39,712 nucleotides of DNA from Fodinibius halophilus. GTDB taxonomy: Bacteria > Bacteroidota > Rhodothermia > Balneolales > Balneolaceae. The stretch's first letter is position 1, and each line of letters starts with the position of its first letter. The position numbers were made by a program, and so were the translations under genes. The DNA lies in assembly GCF_011059105.1 (NCBI RefSeq), contig NZ_JAALLS010000005.1, forward strand, positions 151,939 through 191,650, written 5' to 3'. The notes beneath the pieces were generated by a model that did not search any database, was not told the origin of the DNA, and saw only the letters and a program-made list of their open reading frames with translations. Positions 25,694-34,949 of the stretch are shown one piece after another.

Positions 25694-27166
25694 TTATTTA
25701 TTCATTGAAATTAAGAACTCTTCATTATCTTCGGTTCCTTTCATTTTATCCAGCACAAACTCCATTGCCTCGAATGCGTTCATACGATTGAGGTAACGCC
25801 GCAATAACACCACTTTTTCGTGCTCTGTTTCAGGCACAATAAGTTCTTCTCGTCGGGTCCCACTCTTAAAAATATCCACTGCCGGATAGATACGTCGTTC
25901 AGATAAGTTACGATCTAATACGATCTCCATATTACCGGTACCTTTGAATTCTTCAAAGATAAGATCATCCATCCGAGAACCTGTTTGCACAAGAGCCGTA
26001 GCCAAAATAGAAAGGCTACCCCCGCCTTCCACATTCCTGGCCGAGCTAAACAGTTGTCGCGGCGCTTTAAGTGCTTCAGAATCCACACCGCCAGACATTG
26101 TTCGACCCGAAGAAGGCTGGCAAATATTGTAAGCTCGTGCTAAACGCGTGATTGAATCCATCAGCACCAACACATCATGGCCACTTTCGACCAATCGTTT
26201 GGTCTTTTCGAAAACGATCTCCGACAACCCAATATGATTTTCCGGTTTCTCATCAAAAGTAGAAGCCACTACTTCAGCATCATCTACATTGCGCTCCATC
26301 TCCGTAACCTCTTCCGGGCGCTCATCAATCAACAGAATAATCACCTTTGTTTCCGGATTATTTTGATTGACGGCATTCGCGATATTGCGGAGAATAGTGG
26401 TTTTACCCGTTTTAGGCTGGGCAACAATAAGGCCACGCTGGCCCTTACCAAGCGGAGAGAAAAGATCCAGAACACGAGTTGTATATTCTGTAGGATTGTG
26501 TTCCAGCGTAAACCGCTCTTCGGGATAGATAGGCAACAGATCTTCAAAGTCTTCGCGATTGTCCATATCCCGGGGAATCTTTCCATTTACCCCATCAACA
26601 CGAAGCAGGGCAAAATAACGCTCTCCTACTTTGGGTGGGCGAATAATACCTATCACACAATCGCCCTGTTTAAGCCGGAAGCGTTTTATCTGTGAAGGAG
26701 ATACATAAATGTCATCCGGACTGGCTTTGTAGTTGTAGTTCACAGAACGCAGAAATCCATATCCATCCGGCAAAATCTCAAGTGTTCCTTCCTGGATCAA
26801 ATAGGGCCCTAATTGCGGCTGAATCTCTGCCAGTCGTTCTTCAAGAGTATCAGCATCAGATTCGGGAAGAATATCGTGGACACTCTTCTTCTTTTTCTTA
26901 CTCTTATTGTCTGCCCCTTCAGAACGATTGCGCGTACGGCCATTTCTGTTGCCGCCAGTATTATCTGAATTTTGATCAAGTTCACCGCGAGCTCGTGCTT
27001 TATCACGTACTGACTGAGTGATTCGATCAATAAGTTCTTGTTTTCTCAGTCCTGAAACAGAAGAGAGGCCCTGTATTTGTGCTAAATTACGAAGTTCCTT
27101 AACAGTTTTTTCATGAAGAGTATCAATCTCTTCGAGGGAAACTCCATCGGTTTGATAATCCGACAT
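25694..27166 (-). CDS. rho: Transcription termination factor Rho
   Basis: A 490-residue hexameric RNA helicase. It has an N-terminal Rho_N helical domain (about 17-52: TVKELRNLAQIQGL), then an N/G/R/K-rich low-complexity insert (about 66-96, ending in six Lys or Ser-Lys residues), then the cold-shock-like RNA-binding domain (DGYGFLR 134-140), and the RecA-like ATPase with P-loop AQPKTGKT (249-256) and ILLIDERPEEVTEM. The R-loop region VDSEALKAPRQLFSSARNVE is complete. It is longer than the 419-residue E. coli Rho because of the insert, as is common in Bacteroidota. It is presumably a single-gene unit upstream of MBL on the other strand. Confidence 0.98.
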   Translation of the reverse strand: MSDYQTDGVSLEEIDTLHEKTVKELRNLAQIQGLSSVSGLRKQELIDRITQSVRDKARARGELDQNSDNTGGNRNGRTRNRSEGADNKSKKKKKSVHDILPESDADTLEERLAEIQPQLGPYLIQEGTLEILPDGYGFLRSVNYNYKASPDDIYVSPSQIKRFRLKQGDCVIGIIRPPKVGERYFALLRVDGVNGKIPRDMDNREDFEDLLPIYPEERFTLEHNPTEYTTRVLDLFSPLGKGQRGLIVAQPKTGKTTILRNIANAVNQNNPETKVIILLIDERPEEVTEMERNVDDAEVVASTFDEKPENHIGLSEIVFEKTKRLVESGHDVLVLMDSITRLARAYNICQPSSGRTMSGGVDSEALKAPRQLFSSARNVEGGGSLSILATALVQTGSRMDDLIFEEFKGTGNMEIVLDRNLSERRIYPAVDIFKSGTRREELIVPETEHEKVVLLRRYLNRMNAFEAMEFVLDKMKGTEDNEEFLISMNK

Positions 27167-27294
27167 AATATTCTACTTCTAAATATTTAGTTGAGTTGCG
27201 ATGAATAAAAAAAGTTATACAATCTTATCACTAAGCTGTATAGAGAGTTGATCTACGCTGCGATAAAGGGAGCAATTCAGGTAGATATGAAGAA

Positions 27295-28566
27295 TTAACG
27301 GTTATACAAATCTTGAACCCATTCCCGAACCGTTGCATAAAAGTAAAAACTTCCTGCAAAAATTACTAATTCCGAATTAAAATCGTTGTTAAAAAGCGTC
27401 TGACGATGTTTGTCCGAGAAGGGTGTTACTTGAGGTAACCATTGTTTAATATCGTCAAAACTAGCCGCCCGTTCAAGGCTTAACTGATAATAATAGATAT
27501 TTCTGAATTCTGAAAACTCTTCCATGATTTTTGGCCTTACTTTATCTTCCAATAATGATAATACCAGTGTTGTTTCCTCGAGATCACCTACACGGCATAC
27601 GGCTTGTTTTAACGCCCGTACTGCCTCAAGGTTATGCCCACCATCGAAATACCATTGTTGAGATTCTAGCAGCCGATTAAAGCGCCCCAGACCTAACTCA
27701 GCACTATTAATCCCCTTTTTAAACTCTTCGCAAGAAATCGGGAAGTGCCGATCCAATAATTGCACAACCTGCCATGCTATAGCAATATTTTTAGACTGCA
27801 CCGGTGCCAGCAACGAAGTGTCAAAAGTTATCTCTTTTTGCTCTGTTGAAATTTGATATACCCCTTGCCCCCTGCTTCGCGGTTGAAGGTTATCAATTTT
27901 GTTCACCGAACTGCCCTTTTGTTGTGCAATTTGCAGAACCTTTTCTTGTGCTTCCTCGGGCAAGTCGCCCGTTACCACCGGTGTTTCCGATTTAATAATA
28001 CCGGCTTTCTCATACGCAATTTCATGAATAGTTTCTCCCAAAATATCCGTATGGTCCAACGAAATACTGGTGATGACACTTACCAGGGGGCTAATGACAT
28101 TGGTAGCGTCTAGCCGCCCGCCAAGCCCAACTTCAATGATACCAAGATCAACCTTAGCCCTGGCGAACCACCAAAAGGCAATTGCTGTACTTATTTCGAA
28201 ATAGGTGAGTTTATACTTTTCTATATTCTCACGAAAGGAGTTAAAAAAAAGTGTGAGTTCGTCTTCTGATATCTCATTTCCATTGACGATAAAACGCTCG
28301 GTAAACCGATGAATATGCGGAGAAGTATACACGCCTACCTTACATTCGGCGTGCCGGTAGACACTCTCTAACAGGCGGCAGGTGCTTCCCTTACCGTTGG
28401 TACCCGCTACATGGATTGAAGAGAACTTGTCTTGGGGATCGCCGATGCTTTCACAGAAGCTTTTAAACCTTTCCAGGTTAAAGTCGGCCCCGGATGAGCC
28501 TACAGATTTAAACTTGGGAATCTGCTCTAAATAGGCCTCAACAGCTGAAAGCGAGGTAAATGGCAT
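27295..28566 (-). CDS. folC: Bifunctional folylpolyglutamate synthase / dihydrofolate synthase
   Basis: A 423-residue Mur-ligase-family enzyme that adds glutamate to dihydropteroate and folates. It has the P-loop VAGTNGKGST (53-62), GRLDATNVISP, SLDHTDILGETIHEIAYEKAGIIK and WYFDGGHNLEAVRAL. Its length is normal. It is divergent from pyrD across 86 bp. With glyA elsewhere in the window it serves one-carbon metabolism, but the two are not linked in an operon. Confidence 0.95.
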   Translation of the reverse strand: MPFTSLSAVEAYLEQIPKFKSVGSSGADFNLERFKSFCESIGDPQDKFSSIHVAGTNGKGSTCRLLESVYRHAECKVGVYTSPHIHRFTERFIVNGNEISEDELTLFFNSFRENIEKYKLTYFEISTAIAFWWFARAKVDLGIIEVGLGGRLDATNVISPLVSVITSISLDHTDILGETIHEIAYEKAGIIKSETPVVTGDLPEEAQEKVLQIAQQKGSSVNKIDNLQPRSRGQGVYQISTEQKEITFDTSLLAPVQSKNIAIAWQVVQLLDRHFPISCEEFKKGINSAELGLGRFNRLLESQQWYFDGGHNLEAVRALKQAVCRVGDLEETTLVLSLLEDKVRPKIMEEFSEFRNIYYYQLSLERAASFDDIKQWLPQVTPFSDKHRQTLFNNDFNSELVIFAGSFYFYATVREWVQDLYNR

Positions 28567-28652
28567 GAAAAAATTCGGAATCGGTTAAAATTTCGTTCTT
28601 AGTGATAAGCTCTTTACTTTATCAGCAGTAAAAAAATATACGGCTTTATTTT

Positions 28653-29744
28653 ATGATTTATAATTCGTTGGTAAAACCACTCCTGTTTCAGCTTGATGCA
28701 GAACAGGCACATACGGCAATACACAAGTTCGCCCAAACCGCCTCTCGGAGTTCCATGCTAAAGGCGTTGGCAAGCGTTATTTATGGGTACCAATCTCCCA
28801 TGCTAAACCAACAGCTATGGGGGCTGGATTTTGGCAACCCCATGGGATTGGCTGCCGGCTTCGATAAAAATGGGGAGATCCCCGAAATTATGGACGCTGT
28901 TGGTTTCGGTTTTGTGGAAATTGGCAGCATTACGGGGAATCCCAGTACTGGCAATCCCAAGCCCCGTGTTTTTCGATTGCCCAAAGACCATGCGTTAATA
29001 AACAGGATGGGCCTCAATAACGATGGAGCCAAGACCATCATAAAACGTCTTAAAAACAAGCAACTATCTATTCCACTGGGCGTGAATGTTGCTAAAACTC
29101 ATGATCCCAATATAATGGGAGACTTGGCGATCCGGGATTATGTTCACAGTTTCAATGAGGCCAAAAAAGTAGCTGACTATATTACCGTCAATATTTCTTG
29201 TCCTAATACCAGTGAAGGTAAAACCTTTGAAGATACAGCCGCTCTCGATGAACTGCTTTCTGCATTAGAAATACGAGAAGATGCCCGACTGGTTCCTACC
29301 CTCATCAAATTTTCCTCTGATCTCACAAAACAGGAATTACTCAGCTTACTTGAGGTATGCGAGAACCATCGTGTACACGGCTATGTGGCATGTAATACTT
29401 CTTCTGGCAGAGACCGACTCACTACTGACGCAAAAATACTAAAGAAAATTGGTCGAGGCGGACTCAGCGGAAGCCCCATTGCTCCCAAAAGCATCCAGGT
29501 TGTTGAGTGGATTAGTGAAGCTACCAACGGCCAAAAACCAATAATTGGGGTGGGTGGCATTGACTCTTTTGATATCGCACTAAAAATGATTCTTGCCGGC
29601 GCCGACCTGTTACAAGTTTACACCGGTTTAATCTATGAAGGACCCGGACTCATAAAATCAATCAACAGACAACTTGTTCAACAGATGAAAGAACTTAATA
29701 TAAGCTCCATCCATCAGCTTGTTACTGCGACTACTGCTGAATAG
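28653..29744 (+). CDS. pyrD: Dihydroorotate dehydrogenase, class 2-like, with Cys at the catalytic base position
   Basis: A 363-residue FMN enzyme of pyrimidine synthesis that oxidises dihydroorotate to orotate. It has the N-terminal helical membrane-association extension of class 2 (quinone-linked) enzymes (SLVKPLLFQLDAEQAHTAIH), NPMGLAAGFDKNGE, INRMGLNNDGA, and the C-terminal FMN phosphate site GVGGIDSF with AGADLLQVYTGLIYEGPG. In E. coli and human class 2 enzymes the base is Ser in 'N-[IV]-SSPNT'; here the segment is NISCPNT with Cys183, the residue used by class 1 enzymes. The last 14 bp overlap the convergent TPR lipoprotein gene. Confidence 0.95.
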   Translation: MIYNSLVKPLLFQLDAEQAHTAIHKFAQTASRSSMLKALASVIYGYQSPMLNQQLWGLDFGNPMGLAAGFDKNGEIPEIMDAVGFGFVEIGSITGNPSTGNPKPRVFRLPKDHALINRMGLNNDGAKTIIKRLKNKQLSIPLGVNVAKTHDPNIMGDLAIRDYVHSFNEAKKVADYITVNISCPNTSEGKTFEDTAALDELLSALEIREDARLVPTLIKFSSDLTKQELLSLLEVCENHRVHGYVACNTSSGRDRLTTDAKILKKIGRGGLSGSPIAPKSIQVVEWISEATNGQKPIIGVGGIDSFDIALKMILAGADLLQVYTGLIYEGPGLIKSINRQLVQQMKELNISSIHQLVTATTAE

Positions 29745-32343
29745 GAAAAGTTTTTGTACATCTAAGTTGCAGAGGAACTTCTTCACTTTCAAAAGCTTTG
29801 AACTGTAAGTTTTCATCAAAAGCCTTTTCAAAAGCTTCTTCTATCCCCAAAGAAGTTCTATTTGACATAAGTTTATATGATTCAATATTGCCCTTCTGAT
29901 CTACTAGAAAAGAGTATGTAACCTCACCGGACAGTGAACGCCCCTTTAACTCATCAGGAAAATTGACTTTTGACAAAAAGGCCTGCATGTTGGGTTTAAT
30001 TGTAAGTGAGAGCCCGAACTCTTCACAGGTTGCCACGTTCTCTTCTTTTGCCCTTCTATTTTCTAAGAACGATTTCAACTGTTTTACTTTTGAACGTTGT
30101 TTCGCATTGGTAAAAGTAGTATCAAATTCGTGCACGGCTATTCGCACACTGTCCCAATAAGTATTCTCCAATTCATCTCGTGTAGAATCAACATCAATAA
30201 CCGGTAACGTAGTGTCGAATCGGGTGCTATCAATAAAAGCTCTCTCCCCTGAGGAGATGGAATCTGACACGGTACGAGCTTGACGGGCATATCTCTTTAT
30301 TGCCTGGTAATAAATATACGGGGCCATTTTTGATGAGCGATGGGATAAAGCCAGCCTTCGCAACTGCCCCGGCGCAACCTTCTTCTCAGATGATATAAGC
30401 TGATGATACTGCTCTTTCAACCTTACTGTTGTTGAATCAGAAACATATTCGCTGTCAGCCTTTCTGTTACCGGAACGAATTATATAAGCATACCTTGATT
30501 GCGGATATTCTTTTAGAATCCGACTTCTCCAATATTTTAGGCTATCAGTTTGGCCCTCGGTGTTATAAATTTCATACAAAGAGTACATTGCACGGGGCCG
30601 AAGGTCAGCATTTACTCCACTGGCAATTACTTTACGAAAGTAACTGCTTGCACTGTCTGGCATTCCCAAATTCATAAATAGTAGATTTCCCATTTCATAT
30701 AGGGCAGTGGCTTGTTCTTTTCTTAGTTTCTTTTTGGCTTTTTTTGTCTGAGGTATTTCACTAATATCAATATTTAAGCCTGCCCTCTTGTCAGTATCCA
30801 AGGTGGCTGTTAATTGATTCTCCTGTTTAGAATCCCCGGCAAACACCTCATCCCGTGATTGCCCAACAGCTTGAATCCGGCGCCAGTTATCAGTTAGCGG
30901 GCGGTTACCCCAAATAATTTGAAATTCCTTTTTCCCACGAGCAATAAGCTCATTGTTTTTATGGTTTAAAAAACCATGGATAGATGACCGGGTTTCATTA
31001 TTATTTTTGGAGCTGGATATACCCCTGTTTATTAACCTTTCAGCTTTAGCATTATCTCTTTTTTTTAATAATGCTCTACGTTTTCGTTCTCTCTTCTCAG
31101 AAATTACTGAATCTAGTTGCTCGGGCGACAATGATCCCAGCCACAATAAACTATCGGTATGTGCTACTTTATGTTGTAACTGTGTATAGTCACCGTATGC
31201 CTCTGCTAATGTCTGTGCCGCCAATCCATTTTTACCGGTTTGTTGTTGACTTCCCATTGCAGAAGAAGAATCAAAATATGCCGCGGCAACATCAAATTTC
31301 TCATAAAAATTGCTATAGATCTTACCCAGCCGAAAGTATATTTTCCCCTTCAGCGTTCTTGGTATCGAGTTTTTAGATAATATTCTTTTGTAACTCTGCT
31401 CCGCTACTGAAATCCCTCCCTTCATTTCAATAGTTCGAGAGATCTTAAAGTTTAGCTCATCAATTCGTTCATAATTTTTGTCGTCCCGGCGTAATCTGGT
31501 GTATATAGAAATGGCTTGTGAGAGGTTCCCCATTTTCCTGGCTACATCGCCCTGTTTAACCCCTGCCCAGTAGACATATTCAAAATTTGGAAAATGCTCA
31601 GACACCTGTGAATAGGCATAAAATGCTTCACCGTAGCGTTCCAGCCTCTCTAAGAGCTGCCCATGTAAAAAGTAAGATCGGCCCAGGATTTTTTTCTTTT
31701 CTAAGTTAGTTATAGCCTCAGATAATATTTCTTCTGCTTGCTGCCAATTCTGTACCATTGCATAATGCTCGGCCAATAAAATATTTATTTCTGCTTTTTG
31801 TCTTATAGACCAGTCAGCAGGGTAGTTGGCGAGCTCACTTTTTAAAAAACTGATGCCCTCACTGTATTTTTTTAGCTCAAGTTGCGTTCGCCCCTTCCAA
31901 ATAATTGCAATTTGCTCCATCTTGGGTGATTCCGAAGCATTTAACAGTTCCTCAAATTTTTGTAATGCCCTATAAAACTCATGTCTGTAATAATATGATT
32001 TCCCTATAAGCAGTAAAGCATCATCCAACCATTTTGAATCTGGAAACTTGCGTAGAATACGGGCTCCTTTTTTAATAGCTTTTTTAAAATCATTATTCCC
32101 GGCTTGAACTGTTGGAGAATGAACGCGAACCGGCTCTTGAGGATTTATCTCAACAGATTGCTTTTTAACTTTGGTTAAACCTGCCCTATAATTTTGTTCT
32201 GCATTATAATAGGTATTGTAATATGCTCTAAAATTTAGCCACGAATTCTTAAGCGTTCCTCCACAGCCTGTCGCAAAAACCATCACCAATGACAGCATCA
32301 AGAAGTGCTTACTAATTGTATATAAGCGGTGATAAAAATTCAT
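29731..32343 (-). CDS. SprE/PorW-like TPR lipoprotein with C-terminal TonB-C-like domain
   Basis: An 870-residue lipoprotein (FATGC lipobox, Cys27). The start of the mature part, FRAYYNTYYNAEQNYRAGL, matches the pattern seen in SprE/PorW lipoproteins of the type IX secretion system. TPR-like helical repeats follow at about 80-400 (for example DDALLLIGKSYYYRHEFYRAL and YFRLGKIYSNFYEKF) and again at about 560-650. A Lys/Arg-rich middle is next. The last 100 residues (FPDELKGRSLSGEVTYSFLV, then DQKGNIESYKLM) resemble a TonB C-terminal domain. In Bacteroidota, SprE/PorW is needed for T9SS function; no other T9SS gene is present in the window. Family assignment by eye is moderate; it could be a general TPR outer-membrane lipoprotein. 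Confidence 0.7.
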   Translation of the reverse strand: MNFYHRLYTISKHFLMLSLVMVFATGCGGTLKNSWLNFRAYYNTYYNAEQNYRAGLTKVKKQSVEINPQEPVRVHSPTVQAGNNDFKKAIKKGARILRKFPDSKWLDDALLLIGKSYYYRHEFYRALQKFEELLNASESPKMEQIAIIWKGRTQLELKKYSEGISFLKSELANYPADWSIRQKAEINILLAEHYAMVQNWQQAEEILSEAITNLEKKKILGRSYFLHGQLLERLERYGEAFYAYSQVSEHFPNFEYVYWAGVKQGDVARKMGNLSQAISIYTRLRRDDKNYERIDELNFKISRTIEMKGGISVAEQSYKRILSKNSIPRTLKGKIYFRLGKIYSNFYEKFDVAAAYFDSSSAMGSQQQTGKNGLAAQTLAEAYGDYTQLQHKVAHTDSLLWLGSLSPEQLDSVISEKRERKRRALLKKRDNAKAERLINRGISSSKNNNETRSSIHGFLNHKNNELIARGKKEFQIIWGNRPLTDNWRRIQAVGQSRDEVFAGDSKQENQLTATLDTDKRAGLNIDISEIPQTKKAKKKLRKEQATALYEMGNLLFMNLGMPDSASSYFRKVIASGVNADLRPRAMYSLYEIYNTEGQTDSLKYWRSRILKEYPQSRYAYIIRSGNRKADSEYVSDSTTVRLKEQYHQLISSEKKVAPGQLRRLALSHRSSKMAPYIYYQAIKRYARQARTVSDSISSGERAFIDSTRFDTTLPVIDVDSTRDELENTYWDSVRIAVHEFDTTFTNAKQRSKVKQLKSFLENRRAKEENVATCEEFGLSLTIKPNMQAFLSKVNFPDELKGRSLSGEVTYSFLVDQKGNIESYKLMSNRTSLGIEEAFEKAFDENLQFKAFESEEVPLQLRCTKTFPIQQ

Positions 32344-32421
32344 TGTGGAGTATTAAGGCCTTATAAAAAATTTGACCGTAGTCTATCCAGTCATCCCAAA
32401 AAATTTATGTAGATGATACAT

Positions 32422-33855
32422 TTAATCAATGGTACTAACTTTAATCATGTTTGTACGCCCCCTCTTAGCAATCGGCATACCTGTTGCTATAATCACGCGC
32501 TCGTCACTATTGACAAGCCCGTGCTTTTGCAGGTATTCTTCCATCAGTTTAACACTTTTATCTGTATCAAAGATTTCATCAATCTTGACAGGTCGAACGC
32601 CCCAAACCAAGCCTAACTGCCTTCTCACCTTATTGCTCTCCGTAAACGCCACAATGGGTACTCCAGGGCGAAATTTAGCAATGCGTCGGGCTGTACTTCC
32701 AGAATGAGTAATGGTACTAATTACCTTTGCGTCAACATTCTCAGCTAACATCACACATGAATATGCCAATGATTCAATCACCTGTTTCTCTTTCCATTCA
32801 GGTTTACGATAGCTAAGACTACTATATAAGTGGGGAGCATTATTTTCGACAGATCTACAGATTTTATCCATTGTTTTAATCGACTCAACAGGATAATCAC
32901 CTGCTGCTGTTTCTCCTGAAAGCATCACCGCATCCGTTCCATCTAATACAGCATTTGCCACATCGGAGCTTTCGGCCCGGGTTGCCCTTGGGTTCTGTAT
33001 CATAGAGTCGAGCATTTGGGTAGCAGTAATTACCGGTTTGCCGGCCTGTCGACAGCGATCAATAATTTTCTTTTGAACCAATGGTACTTTTTCACTGGCA
33101 ATTTCAATTCCGAGATCTCCCCGAGCGACCATAATACCCGTTGATTCTTCGATAATTTCATCAATAACCTCAACAGCTTCAGGCTTTTCAATCTTAGCAA
33201 TAATCCCTGCATTTGAGCCCTCAGCCCGTACCCGTGATATTACCTCTTGGATATCATCTGCAGAACGCACAAAAGACATGGCCACATAGTCTACTCTTTT
33301 GGATACAGCAAATTCTAAATCTTTAATATCTTTTTCGGTGAGGGAAGCCATTGAAATATCTACATCGGGCAGGTTTAATCCTTTTCGGGATTTTAACAAT
33401 CCGCCAACAACCACTTGAGCTATCAAGCTATCTTTCTTTTTCTTAATTACTTTAAGCTCAAGCAACCCATCATCAATCAATAGTTTGTTGCCTTCAACCG
33501 CATCTGCGACAAGGCCTTTATAGTCAACCGGAACAACTTCTGGTGTTCCCTCAACCTCTTCTGTTGTCAAGGTAACATAATCTCCTTTCGTAACTTCTTG
33601 TCCCCCATTTTTCATAGTTCCGATACGAATCTTGGGACCTTGCAGATCTGCTAAAATGGGCAGGCTCACGTTATATCGATCTGCGACTTTCCGCAAATTA
33701 TTGATTACCTCTTCGTGCTGCTTATGTGTGCCGTGCGAAAAGTTAATACGAGCAATATTCATCCCATTACGAACCAGCTCATCTATCTTCTGTTCTGTAT
33801 TACTACTTGGTCCAAGTGTACACACTATTTTTGTTCGCCGTTCACCAATGCTCAT
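32422..33855 (-). CDS. pyk: Pyruvate kinase
   Basis: A 477-residue glycolytic enzyme converting phosphoenolpyruvate and ADP to pyruvate and ATP. It has TKIVCTLGPSS, MNIARINFSHG (substrate and K+ site), DLQGPKIRIG, IIAKIEKPEA (218-227, catalytic Lys221), GIMVARGDLGIEI, ATQMLDSMI and AVMLSGETAAGDYPVE. The C-terminal allosteric domain is present and ends with the usual nucleotide- or sugar-phosphate-binding region (TGMPIAKRGRTNMIKV). It is 78 bp from the TPR lipoprotein on the same strand; the genes are functionally unrelated. Confidence 0.97.
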   Translation of the reverse strand: MSIGERRTKIVCTLGPSSNTEQKIDELVRNGMNIARINFSHGTHKQHEEVINNLRKVADRYNVSLPILADLQGPKIRIGTMKNGGQEVTKGDYVTLTTEEVEGTPEVVPVDYKGLVADAVEGNKLLIDDGLLELKVIKKKKDSLIAQVVVGGLLKSRKGLNLPDVDISMASLTEKDIKDLEFAVSKRVDYVAMSFVRSADDIQEVISRVRAEGSNAGIIAKIEKPEAVEVIDEIIEESTGIMVARGDLGIEIASEKVPLVQKKIIDRCRQAGKPVITATQMLDSMIQNPRATRAESSDVANAVLDGTDAVMLSGETAAGDYPVESIKTMDKICRSVENNAPHLYSSLSYRKPEWKEKQVIESLAYSCVMLAENVDAKVISTITHSGSTARRIAKFRPGVPIVAFTESNKVRRQLGLVWGVRPVKIDEIFDTDKSVKLMEEYLQKHGLVNSDERVIIATGMPIAKRGRTNMIKVSTID

Positions 33856-34062
33856 TTAATCTAATCTATCTAAAATTTAAAATCATTAACTATTGATTGG
33901 GATAGTCTAAATTACCACATATATCCACAAAAGCTTAAATGTATAAAAATATCTTTTGAATAGTTATTGTTAAGTGGTTTTAAAGTAGGTCTTACAATTA
34001 ATGGCCAGTACTTCTATGACAAACAGAATTGTATAATGAGAGGAGAGCTATTTTAAAAAAAT

Positions 34063-34096
34063 AAAAAAGGGGAATAACCCAATCAGGTCATCCCCC
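34063..34096 (-). terminator. Rho-independent terminator of the SusCD operon
   Basis: Read on the minus strand, GGGGGATGACC pairs with GGTTATTCCCC (11 bp, two G-U pairs, 6-nt loop) and is followed by six T. It starts 26 nt after the stop codon of the last operon gene. Confidence 0.85.
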
Positions 34097-34122
34097 CATT
34101 TACACACAATAGAGTGTATCAG

Positions 34123-34947
34123 TTATTGAATTTTCTGCAACGTAAATGGATTACTGCCAAAACTTCCTGCAGAAACAGTATGTTCAGCATCTGCGCTTAT
34201 AACATAATTTTCAGCATCAAATGTACCTGAACCTTTCATTCTGACATCTCCATATGAACTATGAACCCAAGCCACTTCTTTATCAAAACTGACGGTGAAG
34301 TTTGCGGGATCAGAATCGTCCATATTCAATTTAATGTCTGTACCTGTTCCTAACATATTTTCGACTGTAAGGACCTGATCATTTTCGGGATCAGCAGAAA
34401 TAGATACAACCCGTGGGTTACTATCCCCAAACCACCAATTGTATACGAGGTTATAATCGCCAACCCATTCTTGCTGGTTGTATGGAAAGTACTGCCGTAG
34501 CGTTATTTCTACTAAAGCATTATAATCAGCAGCATTCTCTGAAGTAATCTTTAAGAAAAGCTGGGGATTGTCTTTTAAGCTTTCCTTAATAAGAGTTATA
34601 GGAATAGTGCCAATAGTACTATCAGCTGGGATAGTGAAACTATTTGAGGCTAATTCATAATCTTCTCCTTCTACAGCAACTGTCCCATTTTCCAGGGTCG
34701 TATCAACGACTGTAAAATTATAGGTTTTATCTTCACCAACTGGTTTTAATGCAGATACCCCAATAGTTTCCTCATCTTTGTCTTGCTGGGCAAACAAAGT
34801 CATTTGATCACTATTGAACTTTACGAGAAGTTCTCCGTCGTAAGTATCGGCATCTGCTGAGAAATCAACGACATCACAGCTAACCAATGTTACAGCTACT
34901 AAGAGAGTAGCTGTAACTAAACGTGTTAATTTAGAAATAATATACAT
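34123..34947 (-). CDS. SusCD-associated lipoprotein, DUF4843/Calx-beta-like N-terminal part
   Basis: A 274-residue lipoprotein (LVSC lipobox, Cys24). The N-terminal half is a beta-sandwich-like region with a Calx-beta/DUF4843 flavour (GELLVKFNSDQMTLFAQQ, VAVEGEDYELASNSFTIPAD, GTIPITLIKESLKDNPQLFLKI). The C-terminal half (YNLVYNWWFGDSNPRVVSIS and GSGTFDAENYVISADAEHT) resembles small beta-barrel domains of surface lipoproteins. It starts 2 bp after susD and sits in the SusE position of the operon, so it may be a surface glycan- or ligand-binding partner of the SusCD pair. The ligand is unknown. Confidence 0.7.
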   Translation of the reverse strand: MYIISKLTRLVTATLLVAVTLVSCDVVDFSADADTYDGELLVKFNSDQMTLFAQQDKDEETIGVSALKPVGEDKTYNFTVVDTTLENGTVAVEGEDYELASNSFTIPADSTIGTIPITLIKESLKDNPQLFLKITSENAADYNALVEITLRQYFPYNQQEWVGDYNLVYNWWFGDSNPRVVSISADPENDQVLTVENMLGTGTDIKLNMDDSDPANFTVSFDKEVAWVHSSYGDVRMKGSGTFDAENYVISADAEHTVSAGSFGSNPFTLQKIQ

Positions 34948-34949
34948 AA

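Noticed and set aside
26177-27021. Plus-strand open frames antisense to rho
   Set aside because: rho is certain on the other strand; these frames have no protein-like motifs.
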